A stretch of DNA of 64,000 bases from Cryptomeria japonica (Eukaryota > Streptophyta > Pinopsida > Cupressales > Cupressaceae). Shown one piece after another: positions 23,043 to 35,532 of this stretch. The DNA lies in the NCBI RefSeq assembly GCF_030272615.1, contig NC_081414.1:518947185-519011184 (forward strand), in the 5' to 3' direction. The notes under the pieces were generated by a model that was given only the letters and a program-made list of their open reading frames with translations, was not told where the DNA came from and searched no databases. Made by a program: the position numbers and the translations under genes. Position 1 is the first letter of the stretch. Every line of letters starts with the position of its first letter.

Positions 23043-24103
23043 TGTTGGTATTTTGGTATGGTTTTATCATTGATGTCAACACCTACTAACACTTATCAAC
23101 TGTGGCACTTTGGAGAATCAACAACATTCACCGGTAAGCAAATGACTCATGCACAGTCACCGGTATCTGGTACACTGGCAAGATATAATGATCATCGGCA
23201 CTTGGAATGGCATGGAAAACACTTGGTTATGTCTAAGACATTGTTTGGACACTTTGTCTTGGAGATTTGATTATTGGTATATTTGTATTTGCATATTTGT
23301 TGTTACCGGCAAATAGGTCCAGGTTATACACCGGTAGGTTTATCTTTTCCAAATCTGCATGGCACGCTATGGAGATGAGTTATTATTATTGTAAATGCAT
23401 TAAGCTGACATGTTGAATTGGTTATTGCATTGGACATTAATTTATTTGTAAATTGATTTTATTGTAATATCCTTTAGAGCCGACCTACTAAAATTGGTCC
23501 TAGGTTATGATATAAATGTAAGATCTTATTTGTAAGATCGAATGTGGAAGGCGAAGAAGAATTGTGAGAAGGTATATGCGACAATAAGAAGAGCTATACA
23601 CGCAGACATCATTTGAAGATGAAGCAAGCTTTTTGTGAAAGCATATCAGAACTACACCGGTACTGAATCCATCATATGAAGATGCTATTTTGAGTAGTAC
23701 ATTCTTATTGGATTTAACCATCCAATTGTAGTCAGTGTGACTCCTATTTTGTGTTTAACCTGTGAGCTCTGGGCGCTTGGCCTTTCTGCATGTCCAGACC
23801 CCATTTGTATACACTTACTATCTGCAGTAGTATCATCTGATTGTGGGTAAGGTTTCCCACCATGGTTTTTCCCCTTACAGGGTTTCCACGTACAAATATT
23901 GGTGTTAAGTGTTGTGGATGACTTTGTCTTTTTGTTTCATGCATTAATCTTTACCGGTATTGAATTATCTATTAAAACTGTCCACTGGTAGAAAAGATCG
24001 ATTTACCTATATTAAGCAATAAGTTGGTTAAGTTGTTTTGGTTTGAATTTATTTGACAACTGATTCAGCCCCCCCCCCTCTCAGTTGTCTCTAGGACCTA
24101 ACA
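23043..24103 (+). repeat. Copia-1 3' LTR
   Basis: Same length as 17317-18377 (1061 bp) with TG...CA ends; starts TGTTGGTATTTTGG, ends GGACCTAACA. It contains a C-run at 24069-24078 that is interrupted in the 5' copy. Confidence 0.92.
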
Positions 24104-24108
24104 CTCTT

Positions 24109-25305
24109 AATGATACTCGTAGAGAAGGTATCTCTACTTCTAGTGGCACTATTGCTTCTGATCCATACACAAGACAGAAAGGTGTATCACCTGTTGGTGT
24201 GCAGATACTAGTACAGTAGGCCCATAAAGAAAGGTTCAATTGAATATGCCAATCTCTACCAGCATAATTCACTGTCTTTTTGAGGATTTTTAGAATAGTT
24301 TTGTTTGATGCTTTTGCTTGCCCATTCCCTTGTGGATAGTAGGGTGTAGAAAATCTATGTTGGATCTTGAATTTCTCACATAGCTCTTGTACATCTTGAT
24401 TCTTGAATGGTCGCCCATTATCAATGATAATGGTCATGGGTATTCCATAGCAACAGATGATGTAGTTCAAGATAAATGCAATAATTTGTTTTCAAGTGAT
24501 ATTGATGAGAGGTACTGCCTCAATCCATTTTGTGAAATATTTTGTAGCTACAAGGATGAATTTATGACCATTGGATGAAGAAGGATTTATCTTGCCTACT
24601 AAATCAAGACCCCATTGGTATAAAGGCCAAGATTTTGCCAAAGCATGAAGTTATTGTGCTGGTGCATGAATTAAATTTCTATGGATCTGACATTGTTTGC
24701 ATGTTTTAAATATCTAAACAGAATCTCGTTCCATAGTTGGTCAATAATAGCCCAAGCATATGAGTGTTTTTTGAAAGGGTAAGACCACTTGAATGAGTGC
24801 CACAAATGTCATTATGGGACTTCATTTAAGGCCTTTTCAGATTATTCTTGCTCGAGACATCTTAAAAGAGTATCGTCCAGACCTTGTTTAAAAAGGGTAT
24901 CCACGACAAGAGTATAATGGGAGGATTGATGTTTAAAATTTCTATTTTGGTTCTTTGATAAGTCAGGAGGGAGGATATTATCTTTCAAGTATGTGTAAGT
25001 TTGGCCATAGTGGGAGGAATCATGCCCAACAAAGTGACAGATAGTTTGGGAATCAAGGCAATTATGTGCAGGGTGAAACAACTCTTCCACCAGGAATTCA
25101 TAACACTCTTAATTTTCTAGTGTTCGAAGTAGAGAAGCAAGTGTTTCCATGGCCTACTGCTTTGTTTTCATTCCTCAAAATCTATTAAAAAGTTATTTTG
25201 ACAAAATATTTCTTGACATCATGAACCATCTTCTTATAAGGCATTATCTTTTCATCCTGTGTTTGATAATTGCCATTGATTTTATTGATGATGAGTTGAG
25301 AGTCT
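24109..25305 (-). pseudogene. Gypsy-B integrase and second RNase H C-terminal part
   Basis: On the minus strand from 25305: the RNase H tail starting with the DSQLIINKING motif (25185-25305), a linker and integrase N-terminal part (about 24842-25090), then the integrase core (about 24109-24610) with TKWIEAVPL, IIIDNGRPF and TPYYPQGNGQAKASNKT. The last motif normally carries the catalytic Glu of the D,D-35-E triad where Lys stands here (QAK), so strand transfer activity would be lost. A TGA interrupts the core near 24500, and there are further stops upstream. Both flanks are insertion boundaries (Copia-1 on the left, Copia-2 on the right). Confidence 0.8.
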
Positions 25306-26199
25306 TGTAAGGAAGTAAAGTAGCGGAAACAACTTCCTACACTAACCTTGAGAGGAGAGTAATGCAAAACTTTTTCAGATCGTTACAATAGTTACAGAAA
25401 ATAGAAATAGATATAATAACATTCATACCACAACACAATGATTTACATGGGGAAAACCCTTTCGGGAGAAAAACCCCACCCTCCAAAAGCAGCTCAATAT
25501 TTTATTCAGCAATCAAAAACAGATTACAAAATACTTGTAGAGCAAGCTCTTCGCAGGAGTAGCACTAAACAGAGATTCAGAGGCAACTCAATAGCCATAA
25601 GACTCTTACACACAACCTCTATCTCACACACCTCATAAATAGGAGATACAATACAAGAAACCGTCAAACGGTATTACAAAACCATGGGCTAAAACCACCC
25701 AATAAGGTGTAGCCGACTTTATCTCCCTTCTAGATGCCCTATGACATGTTAAAGCACACATCAACACGTGTCGCTCCCTTTTACAGCTCATTTATGTATT
25801 CGATACAAATTATTTTTCCTATTTCAGGAGTACAAACTTCCAGAGACCATAACTTGAGAACCGGGTGTCCGATTGACGAACCGTTTGAAGCGCCGGAAAG
25901 CTCGCGAAGTGCTCTATCACCTCGTAACCCGCTTCACCAGTTACAGAAACTTTTCAGGGCATTCTGGAGCCTCTAAAGTCCCCAAAATTAAGTTTAAACA
26001 TTTTATTGCACCCCTCCAAGACGAAAACTTTAATATCTTCAAAACTAGCTGTGACCTTGCGACGCAACTTTACCGGAATGCTTATCTAGCCAACCAGAAG
26101 CTTCAGGGAGAGTTTCACACCATTTCATGCTCAAATGAAAACTTACTATAAATAGTAACCTCACATAAATGCAAGGTTGAGACACCATTTTTCCCAACA
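25306..26199 (-). repeat. Copia-2 3' LTR
   Basis: Begins TGTAAGGAAG, ends TTTTCCCAACA, 894 bp; pairs with 30424-31317. Confidence 0.95.
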
Positions 26200-26212
26200 A
26201 ATCTCCCACTTG
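26200..26212 (-). promoter_or_regulatory. Copia-2 polypurine tract
   Basis: The minus strand reads AAGTGGGAGATT directly upstream of the 3' LTR, the standard position. Confidence 0.8.
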
Positions 26213-26255
26213 TCGAACACCTTGCATGAGCGGAAGGGAATGTCAACACAATGAA

Positions 26256-29200
26256 TCAATTGCTAGGGGCCATAAGGCCCATAGACTCTGAACACCATCT
26301 GAACTTCTCTGTGCTCACAGCCTTAGTTAAAGCATCTGCAACATTCATCAAAGTTTCCACCTTAACCAGCTTCACCCTACCATCTTCGACCATATCTCTA
26401 ACAAAATGATACTGAACATCAATATGTTTGGTCCGGGCATGAAATGTCGGGTTCTTAGCTAGGCTAATTGCACTCTGACTGTCACAGTAAACTGTCACTG
26501 TACCTTGTTTTATTCCAATATCCGAACACAGTCTCTTAAGCCAAATGGCCTCTTTACAAGCATGAGTAGCTGCCATATACTCTGCTTCAGTAGTGGATAA
26601 AGCAACCACAGCCTGTCGCTTACTCATCCAACTAATTACACCACCAAACAAAGTAAACACATAAGCACTGGTGGATCTTCTGCTATCAATATCACCTGCC
26701 CAATCTGAATCCACATAACCATGGATATCAAGGGAAGTCATGTCTCCAACTGAATTACCATGATAACATAAAGAATACTCTGAAGTACCCTTCAAATATC
26801 TGAAGACTCTTTTCACTACATCCCAATGAACTCTACCAGGATTAGACATATATCTAGAAAGTACTCCCACTGCTTAGGCAATGTCTGGTCTAGTACAGAC
26901 CATAGCATACATCAAGCTTCCAACCGCACTTTGGTAAGGCACTCTGCTCATGTCTTCCATTTCCAATGGGGATGTAGGACAATCTGAAACAGATAGTTTC
27001 ATTCCAACTGTAAAAGGAACACTCAATGGTCTACAATTCTGCATGTTGAACCTCTGTAACACTGAATTCACATACTTACTCTGGCCTAGCCATAACTTTC
27101 TGTTCACCCTATCTCTTCTAATTTCCATCCCAAGAATGTGCTTTGCTGCACCAAGATCTTTCATTTCAAATTTAGCAGCGAGCTGAGACTTCAGTTCTGA
27201 AATCATACCTTTCCCTTTACCAATGAATAACATATCATCAACATACAATGCAATGAATAAGAAATGATCACCATAAGATTTATAATAAACATAGTGATCT
27301 GATTTAGAACGTTCAAATCCCAAACTCAACACATATGTATCAAATTTCTGGTACCACATCCTAGGACTTTGTTTGAGGCCATACAAAGATTTCTTCAATT
27401 TACAGACCAAATTACTTTTGCCTTTCACCACATAGTGCTCCGGCTGTGTCATATAAATATCTTCCTCCAAATCACCATGAAGGAAAGCAGTTTTCACATC
27501 CATTTGCTCAACCTCTAAATCATAAGCAGTAGCAATAGAAAGCAAAAATCTAATGGACGTCATTTTTGCAACAGGAGAAAATATCTCACCGTAATTAACA
27601 CCCTCAACCTGAGAGTAGCCTTTTGCAACCAACCTTGCTTTATACTTCTCAATGCTTCCATCTGAACCAATCTTTTTCTTGAACACCCATTTACAACCAA
27701 CAGGTTTTCGTCCTTCAGGCAATGGTACAAGATCCCATGTATCATTCTTTTTCAAAGCTGCCATTTCTTCCTCCATAGCAATCTTCCAGGATTCTGCATC
27801 ATTCATACCTAATGCCTCTTCTACAGATTTCGGTTCATCCACACTAGTATTCAGAGCAAAAATACATCTCCAATCATCAGGTGAATACCTTTCAGGTGGT
27901 TGTCTATGTCTTGTAGACCTTCGAACAAGCTGAGTTGGAGGTTCTTCCTCCTCTTCTGAAGATTCAGAGCTAGACGAGCTCTCCTCAAATTCCTGCCTAT
28001 CTAAGGGTCTCGATTCAACTCTTTCAGGTGTAGAAGGAAGTTGAATCACATCTTCTTTTTTAGTCTGTTCTGGCTGCAATGTAACAGAAGGAGACTTAAT
28101 TTCTCTAAAAATAACACTTCTACTGTGAATTACCTTTTGTGCAACAGGGTCCCAAAGCTTGTATCCTTTCACACCATAACTATACCCGATGAAGATACAT
28201 TTCACAGCCTTGTTCTCCAACTTTGTTCGCTTCTCCTTTGGCACATGTGCATATGCCTCACAACCAAAAACTCTAAGATGTCTCAATGAAGGCTTGTGAC
28301 CTGACCATGCTTCCATAGGCATTTTATCAACAAGAGCTGATGTAGGAGACCTGTTAATTAGGTAGCAAGCAGTGGCAACAGCTTCAGCCCAAAACTTTTG
28401 TTCAAGACCAGCACCACTCAACATACTCCTAGCCTTTTCCATCAGTGTCCTGTTCATTCTTTCTGCAACTCCATTCTGCTGTGGAGAATACGGAGTTGTC
28501 TTCTGCCTGTTAATTCCACAGTCTTTACAGAATCTATCAAAATCATTAGAGAAAAACTCACCGCCATTATCAGTTCTCAAACATTTTATTTTCTTTCCAG
28601 TCTGCAACTCAACCATTGCTTTAAATTCTTTAAAACGACTAAAAACTTCAGATTTACTCTTTAGAAAATAAACCCATGTCCTTCTACTAAAATCATCAAT
28701 AAATGAAACATAATATGTGGACTTTCCAATCGAAGAGACATCTACTGGACCAAACACATCAGAATGGATAAGATCCAAAACACCACAAGTTTTATGAGAA
28801 CTCGAGTAAAATTGAACGCGGTTTTGTTTTCCATAAATGCAATGCTCATAGAAATCAAAGTCAAGGTTACAGTCATTCAAACCTTCAACAAGGTTTTTAT
28901 TTTTCAAGGTCCTTAGACCCTTTTCTCCAATGTGGCCAAGTCTCTGGTGCCATAACATAGTCTTCTCTGCAGGTAACTTTGCTTCAGACGAAAGAGCACC
29001 CTTAGGTACCCAAAAACCATTTCCATCTGCTGAAGGTGAAACCTTCAAATCTTCCAGTGAAGTATCCGCAGATTTCCTTTTTACAGAAGTGCTATTACAC
29101 TCAACAGTGTATGCTTCAAGCTTATACAAAGTGCCAAACCTGACACCTCTAGCAACTACCATAGCACCCTTAATCATCTTACATCCTATTTCAGAAAAGA

Positions 29201-30299
29201 CTACCTGCACACCCGCATCTATCAGTTTGCTCACAGATAACAGGTTTCGTTTTAATCCAGGGATATGCAGCACACCATTAATCCCTTTTATTCTACCATC
29301 AGAAAACCTGATTCTAACCTTACCTCGACCAACAATGTCTAGAGGTGAATCATCACCCAAGTACACCTTACCTCCATTAAATCCTTCATATTCAGAAAAC
29401 CAATCTCTATTGGAAGTCATATGAAAAGATGCACCTGAGTCAATTAGCCAAGCATCATTACCTGCGTGAGTCGCCAAAGCCGCAATAAATGCATCGCCAT
29501 CTTCCTTGTCGGACTCAGAATCAGAATCAAACTTTTTCTTTTTCTTCTTCTTTTCTTCTTTGCAGTCCTTACGGATGTGACCCAGTTTACCGCAATTCCA
29601 GCAAATGACTTTGGACTTTCCAGGAGATTTCGATCTCCCTTTGGATTTGGACTTGCCACGCTTCTCATTCTTCTTGCCTTTCTCCTTAGGTCTTCCACGA
29701 ACGGTTAGGGCTTCCTTTGAACTGATGGATACCTTCCTTCGCATCTCTTCACCGAGTAGGGCACCCACCACGTCTTCAGATTTCAAAACAACAGAAGTAC
29801 TACCGATAGCCATAACAAGAGAATCCCACGAATCAGGCAAAGAACAAAGCAAGATCTGACATTTCTCCTCCTCGTCCATCTTAACACCGACGGATACTAA
29901 TTGAGCCACAATCATATTGAATGCTTCTAGGTGGTCTGCAATTCGTCCACCCTCTTCCATCTTCAAGGAATACAATTTCTTTCTTAAGAAAATTTGATTT
30001 AATAAAGATTTCACTTGATACATCTCACCAAGCTTAGTCCATAGCTTCTTTGCAGAGTTCTCTTCATGGACATTGATTAGAACAGAGTCTGCCAGGCACA
30101 GTCTGATTAGACCCTTGGCTTTTCGGTCCATAACATCATACTGAGCTGCCGCAGTAGGATCTGAGGGCCTTTGGACATTCGCATCAACAGCATCCCAAAG
30201 ATCTCGATCTATTAGCAGATCTTCCATCTTCAGCTTCCACATCTCAAAATTACTTCCATTAAATTTCTCCACCTCTATTCTCCCTGACGAACTCGCCAT
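26256..30299 (-). pseudogene. Copia-2 gag-pol polyprotein, one nonsense codon
   Basis: A true ATG at 30299-30297 (MASSSGRIEVEKFNG) opens 1141 codons to a TAA at 26871-26873. The same frame then continues for over 200 codons to 26256. Domains by residue: gag about 10-200; CCHC knuckle C233-C236-H241-C246; protease D287-S288-G289-A290; integrase zinc region H451/H456 with C487; integrase D514, D577, E613; acidic linker about 760-800; RT about 855-1100 with YVDDM at 1019-1023; RNase H after the stop, ending in NVADALTKAV. Two defects stand out: the TAA just after RT, which cuts off RNase H, and Tyr484 where the first Cys of the integrase CxxC pair is expected (FYEHC). Length and order are normal for copia. 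It cannot transpose alone but could be read through or complemented. Confidence 0.93.
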
Positions 30300-30409
30300 C
30301 TGAATATTCCTGCAACAAGATCAAAAAGTGTCTTCTGCACAAGCTCCCACTCAAATCTGGATTAGTTCAAAAAACCCAACTGCCCACAATTGAAACCAAA
30401 GGTGATCAG

Positions 30410-30421
30410 GCTCTGATACCA
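30410..30421 (-). promoter_or_regulatory. Copia-2 primer binding site
   Basis: The minus strand reads TGGTATCAGAGC, a perfect tRNA-iMet match, two bases from the 5' LTR. Confidence 0.93.
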
Positions 30422-30423
30422 CT

Positions 30424-31317
30424 TGTAAGGAAGTAAAGTAGCGGAAACAACTTCCTACACTAACCTTGAGAGGAGAGTAATGCAAAACTTTTTTAGATCG
30501 TTACAACAGTTACAGAAAATAGAAATAGATATAATAACATTCATACCACAACACAATGATTTACGTGGGGAAAACCCTTTCGGGAGAAAAACCCCACCCT
30601 CCAAAAGCAGCTCAATATTTTATTCAGCAATCAAAAACAGATTACAAAATACTTGTAGAGCAAGCTCTTCGCAGGAGTAGCACTAAACAGAGATTCAGAG
30701 GCAACTCAATAGCCATAAGACTCTTACACACAACCTCTATCTCACACACCTCATAAATAGGAGATACAATACAAGAAACCGTCAAACGGTATTACAAAAC
30801 CATGGGCTAAAACCACCCAATAAGGTGTAGTCGACTTTATCTCCCTTCTAGATGCCCTATGACATGTTAAAGCACACATCAACACGTGTCGCTCCCTTTT
30901 ACAGCTCATTTATGTATTCGATACAAATTATTTTTCCTATTTCAGGAGTACAAACTTCCGGAGGCCATAACTTGAGAACCGGGTGTCTGATTGACGAACC
31001 GTTTGAAGCGCCGGAAAGCTCGCGAAGTGCTCTATCACCTCGTAACCCGCTTCGCCAGTTACAGAAACTTTTCAGGGCATTTCGGAGCCTCTAAAGTCCC
31101 CAAAATTAAGTTTAAACATTTTATTGCACCCCTCCAAGACGAAAACTTTAATATCTTCAAAACTAGCTGTGACCTTGCGACGCAACTTTACCGGAATGCT
31201 TATCTAGCCAACCAGAAGCTTCAGGGAGAGTTTCACACCATTTCGTGCTCAAATGAAAACTTACTATAAATAGTAACCTCACATAAATGCAAGGTTGAGA
31301 CACCATTTTTCCCAACA
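30424..31317 (-). repeat. Copia-2 5' LTR
   Basis: 894 bp, TGTAAGGAAG to TTTTCCCAACA. It differs from the 3' LTR by 11 transitions and no indel. Confidence 0.95.
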
Positions 31318-31322
31318 AGTCT

Positions 31323-33455
31323 CCAAAGACTTGAAGTTGTGTAATGTTTCATTCTATAGCCATTTTGATACCTGTAACCAAGGTTTCATATTCTTTTGTG
31401 TTATTGGTGCATGGAAAGCTTGATTTGCACGCTTTTGGAGTTGTATGACCTTGTGGTGTGATGAATAGAATGTATCCTCCTAATTCATGTTGTGTTCCAT
31501 TATTGACTCCTATTCCTGGACTTATATTTAGGTGATGTATTATAAGATCGGGATCTAACCATAGAATGTTTGCATATGACCAAGCAAAATTGATTTGCCA
31601 TCTTTTGAAGGGTTCCAAATATTTCGACACTTCATGTTTTGATAGAGAGATTGCTAGATGTAGATCAATTATGCCAATGGTAACTACTGCCTTTGTTGGT
31701 TCTATCGGGCTAGATGACCACTTTTGATAGTATTCGGGTAAAGTGTCAAATCTCCCATCTTTCGGTGCCTCGAGGAGGTTTTCATTGTTAGATGCATCCT
31801 TTCTTTTTAATTTTTCTCGATCTAATGTTGTCAATAAATGGTTTTCAACATTAGACTTGATATTGTTTTCTTGATTTTCACTTTTACGACTAGGAGATTT
31901 GGAACCCACTTGACTCGAAGATATGTTAGTGAAATCCCCGGTGGAAGTTGTTGTGGGTTCAATTGCATTAAAATATAAGGATATGGCATGATCATTAGGA
32001 AAGGTATCAATGGTGGTATGTCTTTCATTTTCCCAGTCCATAGGTTTAGGATGGATTAAGGGTAAAGGATCATTAGGTTGAATTGTTTCAAAAAACTTAG
32101 GGGTCGTGATAGAGATGTGAGAGCTTTCAATATGCATTTCAATGTCTAGAATGATACTCTAATCAAAATGACCTCTTGTAGGTAGTTCTTGATCGTCCTC
32201 GATTAAGTCCAAGTCAACCGAATGTGATTCTGATTCAAGTGGGCTAGTTCCTAACATTTGCCATGCATACGCATGAACTCCATAGACTCCTACATCTTCT
32301 TCTTCCCTTTCAATTTTAAGTTTCTCTTGTTTGTTTTTCCATGATAGCAAATATTCTTCGTTTCCTCGATCTCTTAGCTGCATTTGTTTTTTCATTCTTG
32401 AAAGAATTGTTGCAAATAATTGTTCCTTGGATTGTGTGCTTGAAGATTCTATCTCTCTATTATGTGGAACAATGACCTCTTGAGCTGGTTTTAGATTACT
32501 ACAACACTGCAATGGATATTAGTTTGCTGAGATCGTGATTTCCTACCCATTGAATGGAAATTTCAGGCATTGATGACATGTTGATGAAATAGCCTACATG
32601 TCATGTATCCATGGTCTTCCCAAGAGTATGTTGTATGCTAAGTCCAAGTCTAGGACTTGGCATGTTGTGTTTTTCTGCAAAGGTCCCACTCTGATGGGTA
32701 ATATGACAATTCCTTTAGAGGAATGCTCTTCATCATATGCTTTGAGTGTGATATGCTTTGAGTGTGATCCTTTTCTGGGGATCAACTACATCTTTAGAAT
32801 AACCTAGAGCACAGACAAGACTCAATGAGAAAATGTTTAAGTCAACTCCCCCATCTATTAGGACACGTTTAACAAGCATTCTATGAATGAGGACTTCAAT
32901 TCACAAGGGAGAATTATGGGGATGTTGCAAGGAATCAATGCTTGGATATGAAGGCGATGGGCTTTGAATAGGATCCTCTAAAATAGGTTTGATGGAAATC
33001 ATGGATATCCCCTGGGGAACTTCATCCTTGGGTGCATTGTTTGGTGAGGATGCTATGGAAGGTTCTTGCAAGTTTTCAAGAGGTGCAGGAATAGATTCCT
33101 TTCGAGAGTCAATCTGCTTATGGGGGGATGAGCCATTGCTAGACATAGTTGCGTGATTTTGATCTTCCTCAAAAAAATCCCTTAGGATTATCTTTAAGAG
33201 TTGCATAGAAGAGCCACCTATCTTTGGAGATGCATTTGAATCCTTGTGAGGTTTTGACATAGTTGGCTTTTGATTTTGGACTTGTTTGATTTGTCTGATA
33301 TGTTGACTTGTGATGTTGTCTTCTTGTATTTTGATTTGGTATGGCATGTTTTTATGATCTTCAGCTATTTCGAATGTTTCAATTTTTGTTTCAGTGATCT
33401 TATGTCTCTGCTCTCTAGTTAAAATTGGCATATACATGTGTTGAAATTTGTACAA
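31323..33455 (-). pseudogene. Gypsy-B protease, RT fragment and second RNase H start
   Basis: On the minus strand: an unfamiliar Ser/Pro/Gln-rich stretch (33455-32901) ending in HPHNSPL, which aligns with HPHNQPL before the protease of Gypsy-C; then a frameshift; a retropepsin with LIDGGVDLNIF (about 32830-32870) and YNILLGRPWIHDM (32594-32785); an acidic linker; then the RT approach INFAWSYANILW joined directly to the second RNase H (GYILFITPQGHT...NTKEYETLVTG). In Gypsy-C about 700 codons of RT and first RNase H lie between these two points, so a large internal deletion is clear. Segments from 32785 to 31349 keep one frame. The capsid domain is also missing. Confidence 0.75.
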
Positions 33456-35521
33456 GTATTTGATTGTCTAAGAGGTGTTTCAATAAGTGACCAACTATCA
33501 ATGTAGATATGATAGAGTGGTATGACACGAAAAGATAATTCAAGTGTTTAAAAGTTTGCAAGTTTTTCGATCTTCGGTTTTGGAGTGCAATGATGATGAT
33601 TTTTATAAAACCAAGTCCAATAAGAACAATATATCATACGATGTGGGACAAGGTTATCCTCACCAAACATTGTAGTTTCGTGATAGAGGATGATAGATCC
33701 CGATGAGAAACTATGTTTTGAGTGATCAGTTTATCAAAGAGGTGATAATGGACTTTGAGATGTTTAAATCTTGAACTTGTTGAAGGTTAATACTTGAAAA
33801 TATTGAGGTGTCTAGTTCTAGAATCCAATTTGACAGAAGATAACTTGACCAAGCGAACCAAGAAGACAAACTAAGCACAAAATGATAGATATGAGGTGTT
33901 TCCGCTCACTGTAAATTGACCAAGCAAACATGACAAATTTGAAAAAGACATGCAAGAAGACAGCTCTGGACTAATAGAGACATAAATACGTACAATAGTT
34001 TAGACAGTTCCAGATGACAATTTAGACAGTCCTAGATGACAATTTAGACAGAACCATACGATAAAATAAAAATCTTGCATGACAAAGGCCTAAACTCATA
34101 CGACTCTTACCACAGAACCAGACGACAAAAGATAACAAAAAAGCTTATGCTAAACTGACTCATACGAGAATTCCCAAAGGAACTAGACGATAAACTAGAT
34201 TTCTCATAGGAAAAAATAGAAAGCTCATACGACTGAAGATAGAACAGACACAAAATTTTTATTTGGATAGATTTTTGATCAGTGAAGTTTGATGTTTTGA
34301 TTCTGTTTTCCAATTTTTAGATGTCTGATTTTTTGTTTCAGGGATGAAGACACTACAAACACGTGGTCTATGATAAGTGACCTCAAGCAAAGCACGCTAA
34401 ATCCTAAGGAAGTTGGCTGAGAGAGAAAACCTTTGCTTGTAAACTTAGGTACACACCCAATAGCTAGTCAGAATATGGTCGTTGAGTCTTACACAATTGA
34501 TTCTCAATGCCATATTATTCAACTCCAAATGCTAATGGGGGCAGGATATGGTAAGTGTCTTGGGAGAGTTACTATCTCTCTTGCACAAAGATTATCCCCC
34601 TTTCAGAGGTGAATTGGGTAGCTTCTATCTTAGGGTTCGTACTAAGGGTTTCCATTTGAAATTAACCCTTGCACTCGCGCAAGTGCGATTGAGGCCTATA
34701 GCCCAACAAGGTATCGAAACAAGAAGTAGTCACGCAAGCATTATTGAGATCGCAAGGCCCTACTAAATGTACAATATGAGAGATATCAAAAGAGAAAACT
34801 CAAATAATAACATCCTCCGAGACTTTAATCCTGAGAGGCCTATTTTTTAGAGTGAGTTGCAAAGCTTAGGTCTAGATGAACTCACTTGGGTCGTTCTCAC
34901 AGGGTGATTACTTTTTCCCACTGTGACAAGCCCACTAAATGTAATCAAATCTCAAACATAGAAGCACTTCAAGGATCGGGATTTCTGATCGTCAAAATGG
35001 ACAAGAGCATACTCTCCTACCTTTTAGACAACTTCTCAAGCATAGAAAACAAGATGTTCATTTACCATTAGCAAAATAAGTGTGCCTAGAAATCTTAAGA
35101 ATACAGAAAGTCTTGTTGATTTTCTTTAGGCAACCTGCAAAACAAATACGTTAGTAGTCATGTTGTTTTGATGAAATGAAGCTTTGGCAAGTGTAATCTT
35201 CGACAATCGTCCTACAAAAATCAGTTAGGTCGCTAGAAAACTCACAAATAGACCAGGGTTAGCATTAGTAATAGCCAAATTGAAGCATAAAAAACCCTAA
35301 AATGCAAACTGTTTTGAAAACCCAGAAGCAGAAATTCGTACAAACTTATTATCACCTGCTTGTACGAGTATTCTCACATACCCGTATGAGTGCACATAGA
35401 AACTCGTACGATACTGTAAAGGTAATCGTATGAGATTCTGAAACAGGCCTGACCAGAAACTCATGAGATTGAAGATTTGATGATGAGAGAGGCCAAGAAA
35501 TTAGATTTTTAGCCCCATTGT
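33456..35521 (-). other. Gypsy-B untranslated leader
   Basis: Equivalent to the leaders of Gypsy-A and Gypsy-C. At 33960-34260 it is a degenerate array of phrases such as actcatacgac and agacgataa. The conserved block lies at 34381-34627. A further TCGTACGA-containing stretch is at 35330-35480. No protein-like ORF. Confidence 0.65.
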
Positions 35522-35529
35522 GGGTGCCA
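35522..35529 (-). promoter_or_regulatory. Gypsy-B primer binding site
   Basis: The minus strand reads TTTTGGCACCCACAATGGGG directly after the LTR; same position and type as in Gypsy-A and Gypsy-C. Confidence 0.7.
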
Positions 35530-35532
35530 AAA

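Larger units (their letters stand above)
17317..24103 (+). mobile_element. Copia-1: complete but decayed Ty1/copia element
   Basis: Two 1061-bp LTRs (17317-18377 and 23043-24103), a tRNA-iMet primer binding site, gag, protease, integrase, RT, RNase H and a polypurine tract, all on the plus strand. Flanking 5-mers are CTTTT (17312-17316) and CTCTT (24104-24108), a target duplication with one mismatch. I counted about 44 substitutions in the first 640 or so bp of the LTR pair (about 7%), much more than for Copia-2, so this is an older insertion. It sits in Gypsy-B integrase in the opposite orientation. Confidence 0.93.
25306..31317 (-). mobile_element. Copia-2: young, nearly intact Ty1/copia element
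   Basis: A 6012-bp element with two 894-bp LTRs of equal length, a perfect 5-bp target duplication AGTCT (25301-25305 and 31318-31322), a tRNA-iMet primer binding site, a polypurine tract and a polyprotein of about 1346 codons broken by one stop. I counted 11 LTR differences (1.2%), all transitions. It is the most recent insertion of the stack and lies in the second RNase H of Gypsy-B. Confidence 0.96.

Noticed and set aside
26950-29859. Plus-strand ORFs opposite Copia-2 pol
   Set aside because: These are antisense shadows of the long minus-strand polyprotein.
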